Positions 1 through 8,429 of a DNA stretch of 22,938 nt are shown here, in pieces. The position numbers and the translations under genes are program-made. The stretch covers positions 483-23,420 of the forward strand of contig DJDD01000182.1 of NCBI GenBank assembly GCA_002430925.1. Direction: 5' to 3'. How positions within the stretch are numbered: the stretch's first letter is position 1; the number at the start of each line of letters is the position of its first letter. The notes beneath the pieces were generated by a model that was given only the letters and a program-made list of their open reading frames with translations, did no database searches and was not told the origin of the DNA. The stretch comes from Flavobacteriales bacterium UBA5933. Lineage in GTDB: Bacteria; Bacteroidota; Bacteroidia; Flavobacteriales; Weeksellaceae.

Positions 1-66
1 TTGTCGTGGAAATCCTTTTTCCTTAGAAAAAGATTGCAACAAAAGCGCGACCTGAAAGGATTGCCC
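1..66 (+). repeat. Interspersed hairpin repeat, copy A (left end cut by window)
   Basis: This is a partial copy of the element seen complete at 12433-12556 and 22819-22938. Its last 40 nt (27-66) align without gaps to the 3' part of copy C, from AAAAAG to ATTGCCC. CTTTTT (15-20) pairs with AAAAAG (27-32) over a 6-nt loop, where copies B and C carry a long variable stem. A second mini-hairpin, CCT-GAA-AGG (51-59), sits just before ATTGCCC. The part before CTTTTT (GTGGAAATC) differs from that of B and C (GAAGCGRCATC), and the opposite strand differs with it, so this may be a second subtype. It ends 77 nt before the start codon of the following kinase gene. Confidence 0.7.
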
Positions 67-143
67 TAAAAAAATATTAAATTAGTTAAAGTTTGAGTTA
101 CTTATAAAACTTATTGATAACTTGTTTAAAAGCTGAACTTACT

Positions 144-1775
144 ATGGATAATTTAAAAAAAATAAAACGTTTTTCGAAAATTGTTGGTGTTTTAACTAAA
201 TATGGATTTGAAGAAATTATTTCTCGCGGGAATAATTTGATTAGTTCTGATGATGATTCTGACTTTTATAATTCTAGTTTTAATGAACGTTTGCGTTTAG
301 CATTAGAAGAATTGGGACCTACTTATATAAAGTTTGGTCAGTTATTAAGTAATCGTAAAGATTTAATTCCCGAAGATTTAGCTGATGAATTGAAGAAATT
401 GCAAGATGATGTTTTGGTAGAAGAAATAGATATTAAGCAAAAACTAGCTGATGAATTTGGAATTGAACCAGATGAACATTTTATATATATTGATGAAAAA
501 CCTTTTGCTTCTGCAAGTATATCTCAAGTTTATAAAGCAAAATTAATAACAGGTGAAGAGGTTATTCTAAAAATTAAGCGTACAAATATTCAAACCATTG
601 TTGAATCTGATTTAGCTTTGATTCGTGATATTGTTCACTTTCTGGAGAAGAAATATGATAAGTTACAAAAGTTGTTTATTTCTGAAATTGAAAAGTCTTT
701 TGAGAATTCTATTATAAGAGAGTTATCCTTAACAAACGAGTTACTAAATATTGAGCGTTTTAGAAAGAATTTTGAAAACAGTAAAGATGTTTATGTTCCG
801 AAAACCTACTCTGATTATTGTAATAACAATGTTTTGTGTATGGAATTTATCAATGGATACAAGGTAAACGATGTAGAAAGTTTAAATAAAATAAACATTG
901 ACCCTAAATACATTGTACAGAAAGGATTTGAAATTTATTTGAAACAGATTTTGACAGATGGATTTTTTCATGCAGACCCTCATCCTGGAAATATTTTTAT
1001 TTTGAATGATGGACAAATCGTTTTTATAGATTTTGGATCTATGGGGATTATCACTTTAAATGAAAAAGAGGATTTAGAAAATGTTGTAATTGATTTTGGT
1101 TTAAAAAACAGTAAAAGAATTGTACGTTCTTTGAAAAAAATGGCTATAAAAAATTATATAAAAAATGAAAAACAATTACAACGTGATATAGCTGAAATCC
1201 TTGATTATTTAGAACAAAATACTGTTGATACCATAGATGTACAAATATTAATTAAAAAATTTAATGATATATTACAACGTAACCATGTTTTATTACCTGA
1301 ATATGTTTACTTATTATTGAGAGGAATTGCACTGATAGAAGGAATTGGTAAAGAATTACATGCTGACCTAAATATACAACAATCGATACGACCATATGCT
1401 GTAAGGTTGGCAAAAGAAAAGTTTTACCCGAAAAACATAAGAAAAAAAATGTTGAATAATTTGAAAGATGTTCAAGACTTAATGAATGATTTACCTGAAG
1501 ATGGATTAAAATTATTAGAAAAAATAAATAATGATAAATTGACATTAAATTTTAAAGTGAATGAAATAGAGAATATAAAAAAAGTAACAAAAGATAGTGT
1601 AAACAAACTTGTGTTAGCTATACTTACTCTAACTTTTGGTCTTGGCGCAAGTATGCTTGCCAACACTAGAGTAAGACCTATTTTTCTTGATATGCCTCTG
1701 CTTTCTTGGATTGGTTATTTAATGTCTGTGTTTACTGCTATTTGTATTGTTGTTTTAATATTCAGAAAGAAATAA
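144..1775 (+). CDS. ABC1/AarF/UbiB-family atypical protein kinase
   Basis: An ABC1-family (AarF/UbiB/Coq8-like) kinase-fold protein. Members support isoprenoid quinone biosynthesis in other bacteria, but the role in menaquinone-using Bacteroidota is not settled. Visible motifs (543-aa numbering): the family-specific KxGQ motif as KFGQ near 63-66, the alanine-rich nucleotide loop ASASISQVY near 122-130, the candidate ATP lysine in ILKIKR near 141-146, the catalytic HADPHPGN near 276-283 and the metal-binding DFG near 296-298. Two hydrophobic segments at the C-terminus (about 490-540) should anchor it in the membrane. An upstream in-frame ATG at 114 would add ten residues (MITCLKAELT). I prefer 144 because MDNLKKIKRFSKIV resembles the usual family N-terminus. 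It faces the permease gene convergently across a shared terminator. Family call is firm, exact function is not. Confidence 0.9.
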   Translation: MDNLKKIKRFSKIVGVLTKYGFEEIISRGNNLISSDDDSDFYNSSFNERLRLALEELGPTYIKFGQLLSNRKDLIPEDLADELKKLQDDVLVEEIDIKQKLADEFGIEPDEHFIYIDEKPFASASISQVYKAKLITGEEVILKIKRTNIQTIVESDLALIRDIVHFLEKKYDKLQKLFISEIEKSFENSIIRELSLTNELLNIERFRKNFENSKDVYVPKTYSDYCNNNVLCMEFINGYKVNDVESLNKINIDPKYIVQKGFEIYLKQILTDGFFHADPHPGNIFILNDGQIVFIDFGSMGIITLNEKEDLENVVIDFGLKNSKRIVRSLKKMAIKNYIKNEKQLQRDIAEILDYLEQNTVDTIDVQILIKKFNDILQRNHVLLPEYVYLLLRGIALIEGIGKELHADLNIQQSIRPYAVRLAKEKFYPKNIRKKMLNNLKDVQDLMNDLPEDGLKLLEKINNDKLTLNFKVNEIENIKKVTKDSVNKLVLAILTLTFGLGASMLANTRVRPIFLDMPLLSWIGYLMSVFTAICIVVLIFRKK

Positions 1776-1816
1776 AAAAAAGAGGAGATATTAAATTAAC
1801 ATCTCCTCTTTTTTTT
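1774..1816. terminator. Bidirectional intrinsic terminator between convergent genes
   Basis: AGAGGAGAT (1781-1789) and ATCTCCTCT (1801-1809) form a 9-bp stem. It is preceded by an A-run (1774-1781) and followed by a T-run (1810-1816), so it can end transcription from the kinase gene on + and from the permease gene on -. Confidence 0.85.
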
Positions 1817-1824
1817 ATTTTTAA

Positions 1825-3294
1825 TTACCAATAACCTAAGACTTTCCACCAAAGACCACCAATAACTATCCAAATAATTAAGTTAATAACACTAACTACA
1901 AATCCTGTTATCCACCACTCGCCGAGTGTTGTAAATCCAGAACCAAATATAATAGGAGCTGTCCCTGTTCCGTAATGAGTAATCGACATCATTAATGAAG
2001 ATGAAAACCCTAAAATAAGAGCCCACAACATAGCTGGAGCACCAAGACTTATTCCTGCAAGGAAAAATGCACCATACATTGCTGTAATATGAGCTGTTGT
2101 ACTTGCAAAAAAGTAATGAGAGTACACATAAATTAATAATAATATTATTACAGAAATTACCCAGTTAAGACCAAGGTTAGCTATTCCAGTTCCCACTGTA
2201 ACAGATAACCATTTCACTAAACCTAATTTTCCTAAAAAACTAGCCATCATCACTAAAGCAGCAAACCATACAATTGTATCCCAAGCACCTTTATTTTTTA
2301 ATATATCTTCCCAAGATAAAACTCCTGTCAGTAATAATATTGCAAGACCAATAAAAGCTGCTGTTGTTGGTAAAACAGCAAATTGTTCTCCGAATATCAT
2401 AGCTGGAACACCTGCCCATAAAAATAATAATATTCCAAAAGTCATCATTGTAATTAATTCAGGTAAAGAAACTTTACCTAATTCTTTTAATTTTTCTTTT
2501 GCAAATTTTGGAGCATCTGGTGTTTTTTTAATTTCTGGTGGATATAAATAATAAATAACTAAAGGAACAACAATTAAGGAAACCAAAGCTGGAACCAAAG
2601 CTGCTATAGCCCACATTCCCCAAGTTAATTTAAAACCTGAATCTTCAAATATTAAATTAACAATTAAAGGGTTTGGTGCAGTTGCAGTAATAAACATTGC
2701 TGATGTTATAGGATTTATATTATAAGTAACTAAAGATAAATATTTTCCTATTTTGTTTCTAGAGTCATCTTCTGCATTTGAATTAAAACTTGCAGCAATA
2801 GAACGCATAATTGGATGAATAATACCTCCTCCTCTGGCTGTGTTACTAGGTGTTACAGGAGCTAAAATTGTTTCAGAAAAACCTAAAGCATAAGCTATTC
2901 CCAATGTTCTTTTTCCAAAAATAGAAACTAAAAAATATCCTATTCTTAAACCTAACCCTGTTTTTATCAAACTGATAGAAATCATTACTGAAACGCCTAT
3001 CAACCAAATTAAGTCATTAGAAAAACCACTTAAAGAATCTTGTAATGCATCTTTTGCACTATCAGGATTTGTAACTCCAGTTAGAGCAACTAACGCGATT
3101 GCCACTATAGAAATTGCTCCAATAGGTAAAGCTTTACCTATAATAGATGCTATTGTACCTACAAAAAGAGCTAATAAATGCCATGCATTTGGGTCTACAC
3201 CCTTTGGAACGGGGATTACAAACCATATAATTAAAGTTAAAGCTATTGCTATAACGGCTGGAATTGGTTTTATTGGTGTTAATTGATTTACCAT
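1825..3294 (-). CDS. DASS/SLC13-family anion (dicarboxylate) permease
   Basis: A polytopic inner-membrane transporter of the divalent anion:sodium symporter (DASS/SLC13, CitT-like) family, expected to move di- or tricarboxylates such as malate, 2-oxoglutarate or citrate. The 489-residue protein has about a dozen hydrophobic segments. The signature loop TPSNTARGGGIIHP lies at about 148-161, followed by TYNINPITSAMFITATAPNP near 190-209. A second substrate-loop motif, THYGTGTAPI, lies in the C-terminal half, as in CitT-type members. The length is normal for the family. It is transcribed divergently from an Lrp/AsnC regulator, and a dyad lies over its predicted -33 region, so control by that regulator is plausible. 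Substrate and coupling ion (sodium versus exchange) cannot be read from the sequence. Confidence 0.88.
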   Translation of the reverse strand: MVNQLTPIKPIPAVIAIALTLIIWFVIPVPKGVDPNAWHLLALFVGTIASIIGKALPIGAISIVAIALVALTGVTNPDSAKDALQDSLSGFSNDLIWLIGVSVMISISLIKTGLGLRIGYFLVSIFGKRTLGIAYALGFSETILAPVTPSNTARGGGIIHPIMRSIAASFNSNAEDDSRNKIGKYLSLVTYNINPITSAMFITATAPNPLIVNLIFEDSGFKLTWGMWAIAALVPALVSLIVVPLVIYYLYPPEIKKTPDAPKFAKEKLKELGKVSLPELITMMTFGILLFLWAGVPAMIFGEQFAVLPTTAAFIGLAILLLTGVLSWEDILKNKGAWDTIVWFAALVMMASFLGKLGLVKWLSVTVGTGIANLGLNWVISVIILLLIYVYSHYFFASTTAHITAMYGAFFLAGISLGAPAMLWALILGFSSSLMMSITHYGTGTAPIIFGSGFTTLGEWWITGFVVSVINLIIWIVIGGLWWKVLGYW

Positions 3295-3299
3295 AATAT

Positions 3300-3329
3300 A
3301 TAATCTAATGTCAATACATTATGGTCAAA
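3300..3329 (-). promoter_or_regulatory. Candidate permease promoter
   Basis: On the minus strand TTTG (3329-3326) is followed after 18 nt by TAGATTAT (3307-3300), a partial match to the Bacteroidota -7 element TAnnTTTG. The start codon begins 5 nt further on. The -33 half overlaps a dyad (3322-3339). Confidence 0.35.
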
Positions 3330-3339
3330 TTGTAGACCA
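3322..3339. promoter_or_regulatory. Dyad TGGTC-N8-GACCA, candidate operator
   Basis: A perfect 5-bp inverted repeat, TGGTC and GACCA, flanks the AT-rich centre AAATTGTA. It covers the predicted -33 region of the permease gene in the region shared with the divergent Lrp/AsnC gene. Regulator binding is inferred from position and symmetry only. Confidence 0.4.
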
Positions 3340-3552
3340 AAATAGTTAAAAAAAACATAATATAAATCTTGTTTTTTAGAACAGTATTTTTGAATTAAAG
3401 TAGTTAATAAACGTATAATTTTTCTTAATTTAACAGACTTTTTTATAAGTACACTTCAATTAACTTACAATCTAAATAAAACTCAACCAAAATGAATAAT
3501 AATTAAACATAGTTTTAATTATCAGAATTTAATACATAATAAATTATTTTAT

Positions 3553-3584
3553 TTTGAATATTATTCGAATAAATTGTACTTTTG
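3553..3584 (+). promoter_or_regulatory. Promoter of the Lrp/AsnC gene with overlapping dyad
   Basis: TTTG (3553-3556) and TACTTTTG (3577-3584, an exact TAnnTTTG match) are 20 nt apart, as in Bacteroidota sigma-ABfr promoters. A near-perfect dyad, TTTGAATA-T-TATTCGAA (3553-3569, one mismatch), overlaps the -33 box and could be an autoregulatory operator. The -7 box ends 8 nt before the ATG at 3593, so the leader would be only a few nucleotides. This also argues against a start at 3554. Confidence 0.6.
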
Positions 3585-3592
3585 CCAACGAA

Positions 3593-4069
3593 ATGGAAAA
3601 AATAGAATTTAATTTAGACGCTATTGATTTAAAAATCATGCGATTAATGCAAGAAAATGCTCGAATTAATAATGCTGATATTGCTAGAGAATTAGGAATG
3701 GCTCCCTCAGGAATATTAGAAAGAGTAAAAAAACTTGAAAACAAACAAGTCATCTTGGCATATCATGCCAAAATTAATCCAAATGCTGTTGGTCAAAAAT
3801 TACTTTCGTATATGTTTATTAAAACAACGGATATTATTGGTGATGAAACTGTAGGTTTACAACTTGCAAAAATCCCTGAAGTTCTAGAAGTACATGATAT
3901 TGCTGGTGAAGATGGCTATCTAATAAAAGTTAGAACAAGTGATAATGAAGGTTTAGTAGAATTAATGCGTAAATCTCTTAGTAAAATTGGAGGAATTACT
4001 TCTACGAGAACAACTATTGTTTTACAAACAATAAAAGAAGAACAAAATATTGTAATACCTGAAAATTAA
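3593..4069 (+). CDS. Lrp/AsnC-family transcriptional regulator
   Basis: A feast/famine-type regulator of 158 residues, the usual length for the family. An N-terminal helix-turn-helix (about residues 10-50, including NNADIARELGMAPSGILERV and KKLENKQVI) precedes an alpha-beta RAM ligand-binding domain with the acidic segment AGEDGYLIKVR. Such proteins form dimers to octamers and respond to amino acids or related metabolites. A longer frame begins at 3554, but that start would lie inside the promoter. MEKIEFNLDAIDLKI from 3593 matches the family N-terminus better. The EamA-type transporter gene starts 8 nt after its stop, so the two are probably co-transcribed and the regulator may control efflux of its own ligand (inference). 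The divergent permease is a second likely target. Confidence 0.9.
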   Translation: MEKIEFNLDAIDLKIMRLMQENARINNADIARELGMAPSGILERVKKLENKQVILAYHAKINPNAVGQKLLSYMFIKTTDIIGDETVGLQLAKIPEVLEVHDIAGEDGYLIKVRTSDNEGLVELMRKSLSKIGGITSTRTTIVLQTIKEEQNIVIPEN

Positions 4070-4077
4070 GAAATCTA

Positions 4078-5094
4078 ATGAAAGAGAATCAACCAAGTCA
4101 ATGGTTAATTATTTTTGCCTACTTTGTAGTTTATGTTGTTTGGGGCTCTACTTATTTTTTTATTGGTAAAGCTTTGAATAATTTTTCGCCATTTATCTTG
4201 GGATCTTTCCGTTTCATTGGCGCTAGTATTATATTAATGACTTATTGTAAATTCAAGGGTTATAAACTTTGGGATAAACAAATTGTAAAACAATCCATTT
4301 TTATTGGTATCATGTTACTGTTTATCGACATGGCAGGTATTATATGGACAGAACAGTTTTTACCAAGTGGTTTGGTTGCTATTATGGCAGCTTCTGCAGC
4401 TATATGGTTTATCTTATTGGACAAACCTAAATGGAAACAAAATTTTTCTAGTTTACCTACTATATTAGGCGTTATACTTGGTTTTATTGGAGTATTAATG
4501 CTTTTTTATGAACAAGTTGTTGTTGTAAAAACAACTAAAGAACAGCAATTATTAAATATAATCGGATTAGCTATTTTAATATTCTGTTCTATTGCATGGA
4601 CATTTGGTTCTTTGTACTCTAAATATATTGTAGAAAATCAACGAAAAAAGAATATAGACAAACCAAAAGAAGACTTAAATATAATGGTTAAAACTGCATG
4701 GCAAATGATTACTGCAGGAATATTATTTAATACGGTTGCTATTTTTAATGGAGAATATTCACAGTTTAGTTTCTCTAATGTACAAACTGAAGGCTGGCTT
4801 TGCATGGCTTATTTAACTACATTTGGTTCTATTCTTGCTTTTGGATCTTATGTATGGTTATTACAAGTACGACCTTCTGTAGAAGTTTCTACTTATGCTT
4901 ATGTAAATCCTATTATCGCTGTAACTTTAAGTTACTTTTTTTCTGATGATATTGTAACAAGTTTACAAATTTATGGACTAATAGTTATATTATTTAGTCT
5001 TTTACTAATGAACTGGAACTTGTATAAAAACACAAAAATCATCCAGAAATTCTTAAACTATGTAAATAATAAGCGTATGACTAGCGCTCATTAA
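4078..5094 (+). CDS. EamA/DMT-family transporter (metabolite exporter)
   Basis: An integral membrane protein of the drug/metabolite transporter superfamily with two EamA repeats. It has about ten hydrophobic segments over 338 residues, slightly longer than the typical ~300. The first repeat starts with VVYVVWGSTYFFIGKAL near residues 18-34. The second includes LTTFGSILAFGSYVWLLQV and EVSTYAYVNPIIAVTLSYFF, typical EamA C-terminal signatures. A charged, lysine-rich loop (about 192-205) separates the halves. Family members export amino acids, sugars, nucleosides or drugs. The tight pairing with an upstream Lrp/AsnC gene favours an amino-acid-type substrate, but this is inference. A bidirectional terminator follows the stop. 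Confidence 0.88.
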   Translation: MKENQPSQWLIIFAYFVVYVVWGSTYFFIGKALNNFSPFILGSFRFIGASIILMTYCKFKGYKLWDKQIVKQSIFIGIMLLFIDMAGIIWTEQFLPSGLVAIMAASAAIWFILLDKPKWKQNFSSLPTILGVILGFIGVLMLFYEQVVVVKTTKEQQLLNIIGLAILIFCSIAWTFGSLYSKYIVENQRKKNIDKPKEDLNIMVKTAWQMITAGILFNTVAIFNGEYSQFSFSNVQTEGWLCMAYLTTFGSILAFGSYVWLLQVRPSVEVSTYAYVNPIIAVTLSYFFSDDIVTSLQIYGLIVILFSLLLMNWNLYKNTKIIQKFLNYVNNKRMTSAH

Positions 5095-5115
5095 ATATTA
5101 TGATTGATTTGAATT

Positions 5116-5151
5116 AAAAAAGCAGTACATTATTGTACTGCTTTTTTTTTT
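5116..5151. terminator. Bidirectional intrinsic terminator
   Basis: GCAGTACA (5122-5129), loop TTAT and TGTACTGC (5134-5141) form a perfect 8-bp stem, flanked by an A-run before and ten T after. It sits between the convergent EamA gene (+) and the ribBA gene (-). Confidence 0.9.
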
Positions 5152-5169
5152 AAATTTTTTGAACAATTA

Positions 5170-6294
5170 TTATAAAATTGTACATTTTACAATTTCTAAA
5201 CCATATTGTGTTGTATGAGGCTCCTCTTCTGTTCGTGTTATAAGATTCATTTTAACGATTCCTAAATCTTTAATAATTTGAGAACCTATTCCGTGATCTT
5301 TATCGTCTGGAGGTAAAATTCCTGATTTAGATTTTCCCTCAGAATAACTTTTGAAAACTTCAATCTTTTGTTCTACAAATTCTGAATTTTGGATATTATT
5401 AATAAAAATAACAACACCTTTTTCTTCTTCATTAATTATGTTCATTGTTTTTTCTAACAACGGAGTTTCTCCTACTTGCAAAGCACTAAATAAGTCATAG
5501 TAACTATTTGTAGACTTTACTCTAACAGGAACAACATCATCCTTAGTCCAAGAACCTTTTTTCAAAGCAAAATGTATTTGATTATTTGTCGTTTGCTGAT
5601 AAGCAATCAAATCATATTCTCCATATTTAGTTTTTGCTTTGAATTCTTCAATTCGTTTTACTAAAAATTCATTTTCTAATCTATAAGCTATCAAATCTTC
5701 TATAGAAATAATTTTTAAATCAAATTTTTTAGCAATAACTAATAGCTCAGGTAAGCGAGCCATTTCTCCATCTTCTTTAAGAATCTCCACAATACAACCA
5801 GCAGGATAACTACCCGCTAGACGAGCTAAATCAACCGCTGCTTCAGTATGCCCTGTTCTTACCAATACACCTCCATCTTTTGCAATAAGAGGAAAAATAT
5901 GTCCTGGTTTCCCTAAGTCGTCGGGATTAATATCCTCATTAATTAAAGCTTGTATTGTTTTAGAACGGTCTGAAGCTGAAATTCCAGTTGTACATCCATG
6001 TCCTTGTAAATCTACAGAAACAGTAAAATTAGTTTCATAAATAGCCGTATTATGACCAACCATAAGATCTAATCCTAAAGCCTTACATCTTTGTTGTGTA
6101 AGAGGAGTACATACAAGTCCTCTACCATGAGTAACCATGAAATTAATAATTTCTGGTGTAGCAAATTCAGCTAAACAAAGAAAATCTCCTTCGTTTTCAC
6201 GATCTTCATCATCAACTACAATGATTACTTTTCCTTGCTTTAAATCTTCTAAAGCTTCCTCAATTGTATTCAATTGAGATGATCTATTTTCCAT
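5170..6294 (-). CDS. ribB: 3,4-dihydroxy-2-butanone-4-phosphate synthase with degenerate GTP cyclohydrolase II-like domain
   Basis: The RibB domain makes 3,4-dihydroxy-2-butanone 4-phosphate from ribulose 5-phosphate for riboflavin synthesis. Residues 1-205 show the hallmarks: the acidic metal loop DDEDRENEGDF (28-38), THGRGLVCTPL, CTTGISASDRSKTI (101-114) and PGHIFPLIAKDGG...RTGHTEAAVDLARLAG (130-161). Residues 210-374 have the length and end (QIIKDLGIVKMNLITR) of a RibA domain. However, the three zinc-binding cysteines of GTP cyclohydrolase II and the EGRG motif are not there, so I expect no cyclohydrolase activity, and a true RibA should be encoded elsewhere. It is last in the ftsK-lolA-lptG operon, starting 11 nt after the permease stop. 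A terminator follows. Often annotated ribBA. Confidence 0.93.
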   Translation of the reverse strand: MENRSSQLNTIEEALEDLKQGKVIIVVDDEDRENEGDFLCLAEFATPEIINFMVTHGRGLVCTPLTQQRCKALGLDLMVGHNTAIYETNFTVSVDLQGHGCTTGISASDRSKTIQALINEDINPDDLGKPGHIFPLIAKDGGVLVRTGHTEAAVDLARLAGSYPAGCIVEILKEDGEMARLPELLVIAKKFDLKIISIEDLIAYRLENEFLVKRIEEFKAKTKYGEYDLIAYQQTTNNQIHFALKKGSWTKDDVVPVRVKSTNSYYDLFSALQVGETPLLEKTMNIINEEEKGVVIFINNIQNSEFVEQKIEVFKSYSEGKSKSGILPPDDKDHGIGSQIIKDLGIVKMNLITRTEEEPHTTQYGLEIVKCTIL

Positions 6295-6305
6295 TAGTTA
6301 TAATA

Positions 6306-7766
6306 TTATTGATAACGAGAATGTTCTTCGTTTTTGTTTGTTTTTTTAAATTTATTGAAATATTTCACAATAGGATCCAAATAAAGACTAATATTAAATA
6401 ATTCAGAATCTTGATTTGCTTTAAAACAAAATAATATAGAAAAAGGTAAAGATATTATATTCGCTAACCAAGCAGCTATACTAGAATTCATTGTTCCATT
6501 TTTAGCCATGTTCTCAGCAGAAAAATTAATTATAAAATATATTACAAATATTATAATTGATATAATTACAGGCATCCCAATCCCTCCTTTTTTCACAATT
6601 GCACCTAATGAAGATCCAATTAAAAAGAAAATAATACATGTAACAGCATAAGAGAAATTTCGTTGATACTGAATATCAATTTTAGAATATAATTTTTCTC
6701 TATTTATTATTTCATTTTTTGAAAAATCTAAATTTTCTTGATCACGATTAACCATACTTATTGCCTGATTCAAGACGCGATCTTGTTCTTCTTTTGATTT
6801 TTTATCAAGATTAAAAATAGTTTTAGTATTTAAAGAATCAATTGTTTTTATCTTATTCGTATAAAAATAATTTTGATTAAAAACATTATCTTGGTAGGTT
6901 TTGTAATATTTTTTATAATCAATATTTAACGAATCCATTAACAATCTCAAGCCAGCACCATCAAGAAATTTATATGAATTTCCTGGATCTTCCTCTTTTC
7001 CACTATTAATTAACTCTGAAATATCAATATAATAGTTTAATGTATCAAACTTTGTATATTGATTTTCTTGATTCTTTCTTTGATTTATATTCTTATCTTT
7101 AATATTATCAGTATATGCAACTCCATCATAAAGTTCCATTTTTAGATAATTATTATCTAGTTTATCTGGAGCGAGATTACCACGTTTTGCAATTATTGTC
7201 ATATTATCTTCTGCTGAAGAAGCTTCTTTATGAACAAATACATCTTCTAATTTTTCAGAGTTTTCGCCAGAAACTTTATTTACTTTCATTTGAAAACCAG
7301 GAACAGATTCAATAAAAACCCCTTCCTTCATATTTGCTGTTGGTTTTGTCTGAATAATGTTTAGATAAATAGATCTTGCTTTTCTAGCAGAAAAAGGCAT
7401 TACTTTATCTCCAAAGAAATAAAGACTTATAGAAAGTAACATAATTAATCCAAACAAAGGAGCAAGAATTCTTGTTAAAGAAATTCCAGAAGCTTTCATA
7501 GCTGCTAATTCATAGCGCTCACCGAAACCTCCCATTGTCATGATAGAACCTAGTAATATAGTTAATGGTAAAACAAGTTGAACTACATTTATACCTAACC
7601 AAAATAATAATTCTGCAATAGTTATAGAATCTAATCCTTTACCAATTAAATTTTGCATCTGCTGCCAAGCAAATTGGACTATGAAGATGAAAAATAATAC
7701 ACTAAATATGAAAAAAAATGGACCTAAAAAGGTCTTTATAATATACCAGTCAAGCTTTTTTAACAT
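6306..7766 (-). CDS. LptF/LptG (YjgP/YjgQ)-family LPS-export permease
   Basis: A transmembrane component of the lipopolysaccharide export ABC transporter (LptB2FG type), which extracts LPS from the inner membrane and passes it to the periplasmic bridge. The N-terminus LKKLDWYIIKTFLGPFFFIF is characteristic. About three membrane segments (11-115) are followed by a large periplasmic region (about 125-365) and three C-terminal segments (about 370-450). At 486 residues it is much longer than the ~360 of Escherichia coli LptF/G. The extra length is in a lysine/asparagine-rich periplasmic stretch. It starts 3 nt after the lolA stop, so it is translated from the same message. Whether it acts as LptF or LptG cannot be decided here. 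Confidence 0.88.
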   Translation of the reverse strand: MLKKLDWYIIKTFLGPFFFIFSVLFFIFIVQFAWQQMQNLIGKGLDSITIAELLFWLGINVVQLVLPLTILLGSIMTMGGFGERYELAAMKASGISLTRILAPLFGLIMLLSISLYFFGDKVMPFSARKARSIYLNIIQTKPTANMKEGVFIESVPGFQMKVNKVSGENSEKLEDVFVHKEASSAEDNMTIIAKRGNLAPDKLDNNYLKMELYDGVAYTDNIKDKNINQRKNQENQYTKFDTLNYYIDISELINSGKEEDPGNSYKFLDGAGLRLLMDSLNIDYKKYYKTYQDNVFNQNYFYTNKIKTIDSLNTKTIFNLDKKSKEEQDRVLNQAISMVNRDQENLDFSKNEIINREKLYSKIDIQYQRNFSYAVTCIIFFLIGSSLGAIVKKGGIGMPVIISIIIFVIYFIINFSAENMAKNGTMNSSIAAWLANIISLPFSILFCFKANQDSELFNISLYLDPIVKYFNKFKKTNKNEEHSRYQ

Positions 7767-7769
7767 TGA

Positions 7770-8399
7770 TTATAATTGAGTGATAACATAGCCTTCCGAC
7801 TTATATTTCTTTTGGTCAAAGTTAAAGTAACTTTTGTGAATAAGTAAATTTTCTAGATAATCTTTTACAGTTACAGAAGTTGATTCTCCATTTTTACCGT
7901 ATTCATTATAATCATATATCTGATTATTAGATGTATTCACGCCTAAAATACAATATTTTATTGTAGAAGAACTTGTTGGCGTTAATTTTATAAACTGTAT
8001 AGTATTTCCACCTACGGTCTTTTTATTAGACAAAGTATAAGAATAACCAGTTCTGTAATTATTTAAAATTTTAGTAGGTGTTAAAAAATCTTCAGAATTT
8101 GAAGTATCAGAAATTGTTACTTCTTTATCATCTTTAGAAATTGTATACAATTTTGTACCAGTATAAATTTGATTTATATCTCCAACATTCAAATTAAATT
8201 TTTGCTTCATAGAAAAAACTTCTCCTGAATTTGTTGTTGTTTTATTGTTTTGAGTATGTTTAAAATCAAATTTTATATAGTATGAATTTGCATTTGTATA
8301 TTTTGTATATACATTATCTAAAATTTGTTTAGCTGTTTGTGCGTTCATTTTTACTGCTCCAAATGCTAATAGTATAAATGTGAATATTATTTTTTTCAT
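7770..8399 (-). CDS. lolA: LolA-like outer-membrane lipoprotein carrier protein
   Basis: A periplasmic chaperone-type protein of the LolA family, which ferries lipoproteins from the inner to the outer membrane. Its 209 residues start with a clear Sec signal peptide (MKKIIFTFILLAFGAVKMNAQ, cleavage probably after NA). The mature part begins TAKQILDNVYTKYTNANSYYIKF, the usual LolA/LolB-fold opening, followed by alternating beta strands with many Thr/Ser/Asn. Bacteroidota LolA proteins are divergent at sequence level, so the call rests on the opening motif, signal peptide, size and the conserved ftsK - lolA - lptG - ribB order. It lies 30 nt after ftsK and 3 nt before the LPS permease. No LolB homologue is seen, as expected for this phylum. 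Confidence 0.8.
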   Translation of the reverse strand: MKKIIFTFILLAFGAVKMNAQTAKQILDNVYTKYTNANSYYIKFDFKHTQNNKTTTNSGEVFSMKQKFNLNVGDINQIYTGTKLYTISKDDKEVTISDTSNSEDFLTPTKILNNYRTGYSYTLSNKKTVGGNTIQFIKLTPTSSSTIKYCILGVNTSNNQIYDYNEYGKNGESTSVTVKDYLENLLIHKSYFNFDQKKYKSEGYVITQL

Positions 8400-8429
8400 A
8401 AAATCAAACTTATTAAAGAAGTTGTTATT

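Noticed and set aside
114..143. Longer start of the ABC1 kinase gene at 114
   Set aside because: The extra ten residues (MITCLKAELT) do not resemble the family N-terminus and may overlap the promoter. The ATG at 144 fits better.
3554..3592. Longer start of the Lrp/AsnC gene at 3554
   Set aside because: This start lies inside the predicted promoter (TTTG at 3553, TACTTTTG at 3577). The 13 extra residues are not family-like.
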